Below, in pieces: positions 14,741-18,319 of a stretch of DNA of 18,319 bases. Position 1 is the stretch's first letter, and every line of letters begins with the position of its first letter. The notes under the pieces were generated by a model. It did not search any database and was not told where the DNA came from. It saw only the letters and a program-made list of their open reading frames with translations. Source of the DNA: JAAYBT01 sp964404395 (GTDB lineage Bacteria; Bacillota; Clostridia; Acetivibrionales; DTU013); assembly GCA_964404395.1 (NCBI GenBank), contig CAYOKA010000043.1:1-18319 (forward strand), in the 5' to 3' direction. Both the position numbers and the translations under genes were made by a program.

Positions 14741-15184
14741 GTGAATATATGTGATGATTTTCAGAGCAGCCTTGAAATAACAAGTTTGCTTAAGGAGCTG
14801 GGAGCAAAACGTGTTATCAGCAAAGCCAGCCGTGATATACATGCTAAATTTCTACTGCGTAACGGCGCTGATGAGGTTACCGACCCCGAAAGGGAGATTG
14901 CGGAGAAACTGGCTGTGCGGTATAGTAAGAATAACGTTTTTGACTATATCGAGCTTACTAAGGATGTTTCTATTTATGAAATACCTCCGGCCGAAAGCTG
15001 GATCGGAAAGAGTATAAGAGAGCTTAACTTCAGGGTCAGATACCACGCCAGCATACTTGCAACCAAAGTTGGTGACACTGTTTCGCCTTTACCGTCTGCT
15101 GAGCATATTTTCAGATCGGATGAGCATCTTATGATTATGGGGCACCATACTGATGTCGAGAAAATACTGAAGCTACTCCATTGA
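14741..15184 (+). CDS. N-terminally truncated TrkA/KtrA potassium-uptake regulator (possible pseudogene)
   Basis: 147 residues match the second half of TrkA/KtrA: the end of the RCK_N Rossmann domain (DDFQSSLEITSLLKELGAKRV, two stretches) and a complete RCK_C domain (YEIPPAESWIGKSIREL, ILATKVGD, DEHLMIMGHHTDVEKIL). Full KtrA has about 220 residues; the NAD-binding GxGxxG half is missing and nothing upstream encodes it. The first codon in frame is a GTG with no correctly spaced ribosome site, and an in-frame stop lies 39 bases upstream. The partner channel gene trkH/ktrB, usual beside this gene, is absent. It sits 34 bases before the sensor kinase, so it is probably a relict of a trkH-trkA-kdpDE locus. 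A stand-alone RCK_C ligand sensor is possible but less likely. Confidence 0.7.
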   Translation: MNICDDFQSSLEITSLLKELGAKRVISKASRDIHAKFLLRNGADEVTDPEREIAEKLAVRYSKNNVFDYIELTKDVSIYEIPPAESWIGKSIRELNFRVRYHASILATKVGDTVSPLPSAEHIFRSDEHLMIMGHHTDVEKILKLLH

Positions 15185-15218
15185 GAATGTGCTAAAATAT
15201 TGGTGTGAGGTTCACCAA

Positions 15219-16619
15219 ATGAGAGAAAAAAATTATCTGAAAATGCTGCTGATTATATCAGGTGCTACATTATGCTCTCTGGCTCTTGGAAAATTGGGTA
15301 TAGACAAGAGCAACATTTTGTTGGTTTTCATGGTCGGAGTCTTGCTTGTAGCTGCCTTAACAAGAGGATACCGTTTCGGTGTTATCGCATCGTGTATCAG
15401 CGTTATGGTATTCAACTACTTTTTTACGGTGCCCTTGCATACCTTTGCCATTGGAAACAAGAATGATCTCATTTTGATTTTCTTTTTCCTGATTGCATCG
15501 TTGATATCTTCGAGTCTGACTGCAAGATTTCAGAGCCAGCTGCAGATTTCACAGAAGAACGAACGAACAGCAAAACTATTATACAATGTATCACAGCGAC
15601 TTCTTAATGTAGCCGGCGAAAGTAATATTATTCATCAGGGAATACAATGTATAGAAGAATACACAGGTTATAGCAACGTTGTTGAGTTGTATGAAAACAG
15701 GCAAACCTATAGGAACGAAAACTTTTCTCCGGGTGATGATGAAAAATATATTGAGCTCACGATAACAGGTCTTGTGAATAAGCTTGGGACACTGAGAGTC
15801 TACACAAAGGATGCGGCTCTCAATATGGAACAGGAGTGGCTTGTCAATACCGTTGCTGCACAGATGGGAATTGCTCTTGACCGTGAGTTTGTTTATAATG
15901 AACGGGAAAAAATACGTATTGCTATGGAGCGGGAGCATTTAAAGAGCAATTTACTGAGGAGTATCAGCCATGATTTACGCACTCCTCTTACAGGAATTGT
16001 GGGAGCAAGCAGCTATATCCTGCAGCGCGGTGAAAACCTTGAGCGGGAAAATGTTCTGCACTTGTTGAAAGATATTAACGAGCAGGCGGTTTGGCTGACA
16101 ACCATGGTTGAAAATATGCTGAACATGACCAGAATTGACAATGGAAATCTGGAAGTAAAAAAGCAGATAGAAGTAGTGGATGATGTTGTAAATGAGGCGA
16201 TAACCCATGTTATCGGGCTTAATTCCAGACCGTTCAGTAAAATATTGCCAAAGGAGTTAATCGCCATACCTATGGATGGTAAAATGATCGTTCAGGTTCT
16301 CATCAATCTTTTGGATAATGCCGTAAATCACACACAGGATGGATGTCCGATTGAGATTTCCGTAAAGCAGTCAGATGACTGTGTCGAATTCGGCGTTGCC
16401 GACGGTGGGTCGGGAATCGACCCACTGATAGCGGAGCACCTGTTTGAGGCCTTTGTTACAAACGGCAGAACCGGATCGGATGTCAAAACAGGAATAGGTC
16501 TTGGCCTTGCAATATGTAAAGCAATTGTACAGGCGCACGGCGGCAGTATCAGAACAGGGATTTCACACCTTGGGGGGGCGCTGTTTGCATTTACGCTGCC
16601 ATGTAAGGAGGAGAGCTGA
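15219..16619 (+). CDS. kdpD: KdpD-like sensor histidine kinase (DUF4118-GAF-HisKA-HATPase)
   Basis: Membrane sensor kinase, 466 residues from the ATG at 15219. Four membrane segments (about 8-105) form a DUF4118 domain with FNYFFTVPLHTF, typical of KdpD. A GAF-like region follows (about 115-225), then HisKA with phosphoacceptor H251 in SISHDLRTPL, and a HATPase domain with the N box NLLDNAVNH, G1 box DGGSGID and G2 box TGIGLGLAICK. The long cytosolic KdpD/Usp N-terminal domain of E. coli KdpD is missing, as in short KdpD-like kinases found beside trk genes. An in-frame GTG at 15189 is possible, but GTGAGGT placed 7 bases before 15219 decides for the ATG. It overlaps the regulator gene by one base. 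Sensing of K+ or osmotic state is inferred. Confidence 0.9.
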   Translation: MREKNYLKMLLIISGATLCSLALGKLGIDKSNILLVFMVGVLLVAALTRGYRFGVIASCISVMVFNYFFTVPLHTFAIGNKNDLILIFFFLIASLISSSLTARFQSQLQISQKNERTAKLLYNVSQRLLNVAGESNIIHQGIQCIEEYTGYSNVVELYENRQTYRNENFSPGDDEKYIELTITGLVNKLGTLRVYTKDAALNMEQEWLVNTVAAQMGIALDREFVYNEREKIRIAMEREHLKSNLLRSISHDLRTPLTGIVGASSYILQRGENLERENVLHLLKDINEQAVWLTTMVENMLNMTRIDNGNLEVKKQIEVVDDVVNEAITHVIGLNSRPFSKILPKELIAIPMDGKMIVQVLINLLDNAVNHTQDGCPIEISVKQSDDCVEFGVADGGSGIDPLIAEHLFEAFVTNGRTGSDVKTGIGLGLAICKAIVQAHGGSIRTGISHLGGALFAFTLPCKEES

Positions 16620-17314
16620 TGGAAAACACAGTTACGGTATTGGTCGTAGAGGATGATAAATATATCATTTCCCTTATTACTATGTTTTTAAAGGATGAAG
16701 GTTACAAAATCGTTGTAGCTACAACGGGGAAAGAGGCCATTTCGTTGTTTTATTCAAATAACCCGGACATTATTTTATTGGATCTGGGCTTGCCGGATAT
16801 GGATGGTATAGAGGTTATCGTGAAGATAAGGGAAAAGAGCAATATACCGGTTATCGTTGTCTCTGCCCGGGAGGAAGAAAGTGAGAAGATACAAGCTCTT
16901 GACTCCGGAGCGGATGACTATATGACCAAACCCTTCCACACGGGAGAGCTGCTGGCGCGAATCCGAGTTGCGGAACGTAAACTTAACAATATGGCCGCCA
17001 TGATGAATAAGGAGACATTTTCATGCGACTATTTAACTGTGGATTATACAAAGGGTATTGTTTCCATTGATGATGAAGAGGTTCATCTGACACCTACGGA
17101 ATATAAGCTCCTTAAGCTTCTTATAGCTAATCGAGGAAAGGTTCTTACACATAACTACATTCTCAATCAGATTTGGGGTTACGCAGAGGTTAGCGATGCC
17201 AAAAGCCTCCGTGTATTTATGGCAAGCCTGCGTAGAAAAATTGAAAGAGACACTGCAAACCCACGTTTTATTCTTACACAGGTTGGCATTGGCTATCGTT
17301 TTACTGATAAATAA
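16619..17314 (+). CDS. kdpE: KdpE-like OmpR-family response regulator
   Basis: Two-domain transcription regulator, 231 residues. The receiver domain has the acidic pocket E11-D12-D13, phosphoacceptor D55 (IILLDLGLPDMDG), S82 and K104 (MTKPF). The C-terminal winged helix shows LTPTEYKLLKLLIANRGKV, HNYILNQIWG and the KdpE-like ending RFILTQVGIGYRF. The ATG overlaps the kinase stop by one base (TGATG) and is preceded by AAGGAGGAG, so the pair is translationally coupled. No kdpFABC or trkH gene is in the window. Likely targets are K+ uptake genes elsewhere and, possibly, the phased repeats at 14619-14698. Confidence 0.93.
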   Translation: MENTVTVLVVEDDKYIISLITMFLKDEGYKIVVATTGKEAISLFYSNNPDIILLDLGLPDMDGIEVIVKIREKSNIPVIVVSAREEESEKIQALDSGADDYMTKPFHTGELLARIRVAERKLNNMAAMMNKETFSCDYLTVDYTKGIVSIDDEEVHLTPTEYKLLKLLIANRGKVLTHNYILNQIWGYAEVSDAKSLRVFMASLRRKIERDTANPRFILTQVGIGYRFTDK

Positions 17315-17419
17315 CGTAATTTTAGGTGTCGAAATAACAAAGGAACGGATAAGGCCACGGTATCATAGGGACAATTTAGAAACGCAAGCTGAATACGGAA
17401 AAAGCTGCATAAATTTGTA

Positions 17420-17447
17420 TTGACAAAACACAAATATATGCTACAAT
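17420..17447 (+). promoter_or_regulatory. Sigma-A-like promoter of the EEP-family gene
   Basis: Perfect TTGACA (17420-17425), 16 bases, TACAAT (17442-17447). The gene is therefore transcribed independently of kdpE. The 17315-17419 stretch before it holds no recognised gene or clear terminator. Confidence 0.6.
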
Positions 17448-17452
17448 TTAAA

Positions 17453-17476
17453 TTGAGAATATTTGTATAATCTCAA
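17453..17476 (+). promoter_or_regulatory. Inverted repeat between promoter and EEP-family gene
   Basis: TTGAGA-A-TAT-TTGT-ATA-A-TCTCAA is a 24-base dyad with nine pairs and one A-A mismatch, starting 5 bases after the -10 box and so overlapping the transcription start. It could be a repressor operator or a 5' mRNA hairpin. Confidence 0.45.
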
Positions 17477-17503
17477 AATAATTATCATCTGGAGGTTAAT
17501 GAA

Positions 17504-18319
17504 ATGAAAGTCATGACATGGAATATTAATCAACGTAGCGGTAAACGAGACAATATCCGCGACTTTGTCATAGGTGAAATCAAGAAAGTAGACATAGCAA
17601 TTATAACAGAGTTCAAAAGACCACAAGAAAAATTAAAGGAATTTGAGAAAGAGCTGGATGAGTATTGGCTTTGCTACTCGCCTGCCACCCGTCACAATGA
17701 AATTCTCATCGCTGTAAAAAAAGAGCTGACGGCAGAACCGATAATTGAAGAGTGGGAAAAAGAAGATGGCGACACCCCAGATTTCCTGCAAATCTATATA
17801 ACGGTAAATAATAAGCCGCTGAGGATTATCGGGACAAGAATAAGAACAGGAAATAACCTCAGGATTGACTACATCGAGCGGAAGCAACAACTGGACAACC
17901 TTATCTGCGAATTGAACAAGACAAAAAATGAAGGATTACTAATAGGTGGAGATTTCAACAATTCTATTATTCGTGGAGCTCAAGACAAAACATACTATGA
18001 AGTTAGAGAAGAATATCATTATACGAGCAAAGGCGAATTGAGTGCTCTGTACGACACCTACAATTACCACATTTTGAAAGACGGCTTGATAGCGGCAGGT
18101 CTTATATTACATACGCCCGAAGGAAAACAATACTCTTGTGGATTCAACCTTAATGGCAAGACCGAAGAATGGGATGACGGCTATTTAAAAAATGACCACT
18201 TTGCTGCGACTGAAAACATAAAATTATCGAATGTAGAATACGACAAAAAATTCATTAATCCTAAAAACGGTTACACTAAACCAAATGTCAAAACCACACT
18301 AAATAGCAAAGGATATTGG
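17504..18319 (+). CDS. Endonuclease/exonuclease/phosphatase (EEP) family protein, 3' end cut by window edge
   Basis: 272 residues are visible with no stop before the window edge. The EEP fold is indicated by the order of catalytic motifs: MTWNIN (4-9, N7), ITEF with the metal ligand E36, GGDFNN (148-153, D150 and N152) and NDHF (230-233, D231-H232). R113 or R115 in GTRIRTG may take the place of the usual mid-domain Tyr/His. Members cleave phosphodiesters in DNA, RNA, lipids or nucleotides, so the substrate is open. No signal peptide or membrane segment is seen, so it acts in the cytosol. The ATG at 17504 has GGAGG 8 bases upstream. It has its own promoter and a dyad over the transcription start, and no functional link to kdpDE is evident. 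Confidence 0.75.
   Translation, partial: MKVMTWNINQRSGKRDNIRDFVIGEIKKVDIAIITEFKRPQEKLKEFEKELDEYWLCYSPATRHNEILIAVKKELTAEPIIEEWEKEDGDTPDFLQIYITVNNKPLRIIGTRIRTGNNLRIDYIERKQQLDNLICELNKTKNEGLLIGGDFNNSIIRGAQDKTYYEVREEYHYTSKGELSALYDTYNYHILKDGLIAAGLILHTPEGKQYSCGFNLNGKTEEWDDGYLKNDHFAATENIKLSNVEYDKKFINPKNGYTKPNVKTTLNSKGYW

Noticed and set aside
1..18319. Search for CRISPR arrays, tRNA or rRNA genes, transposases and phage genes
   Set aside because: No regularly spaced repeats of CRISPR type, tRNA-like folds, rRNA segments or recombinase motifs were seen by eye.

Overview
The window looks like chromosome of an anaerobic, low-to-moderate-GC Firmicute (Clostridia), probably a fermenter or acetogen. This is inferred from strong AGGAGG-type ribosome sites, sigma-A-like promoters, a ferredoxin-type EtfA, an AUU-started infC and Clostridia-like gene neighbours. 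It appears to be a draft scaffold: exactly 100 Ns at 6719-6818 are flanked by an identical 55-bp sequence on each side, so the gap is probably artificial.

Left part (1-5211, minus strand): a branched-chain amino acid (HAAT-type) ABC transporter operon in transcription order livK (lipoprotein), livH, livM, livG, livF, then an AcuB-like CBS-CBS-ACT protein cut by the window edge. The genes abut or overlap. A consensus promoter lies at 5347-5375, and a GC-rich hairpin separates livK from livH.

Middle part (5411-11151, minus strand): a lactate-utilisation operon equivalent to the lct cluster of Acetobacterium woodii: FadR-family regulator (lctA), EtfB, ferredoxin-containing EtfA, FAD-dependent lactate dehydrogenase (lctD) and nickel-pincer lactate racemase (larA/lctF). 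The lactate permease (lctE) usually found between the dehydrogenase and the racemase is absent; after collapsing the artificial gap only about 35 bp separate these two genes. Two FadR-type operator-like sites, one over the lctA start region and one before etfB, suggest autoregulation and lactate-responsive control. The expected chemistry is racemisation of L- and D-lactate plus NAD-dependent lactate oxidation driven by flavin-based electron confurcation with ferredoxin.

Right part (11338-18319): a solitary and divergent infC with an AUU start and its own promoter (plus strand); nagB and a MATE efflux protein (minus strand), the latter possibly leaderless; then a scarred region with a histidine-kinase remnant on the minus strand, three phased direct repeats, a TrkA/KtrA protein that has lost its N-terminal half, and an intact KdpD-like kinase and KdpE-like regulator (plus strand). 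The window ends in an endonuclease/exonuclease/phosphatase-family gene with its own promoter, cut by the right edge.

No tRNA, rRNA, CRISPR array, transposase or prophage was recognised. The lct and liv blocks are well-known systems. The more unusual material is the operator pair, the solo infC, and the decayed K+-transport/two-component region with its repeats.
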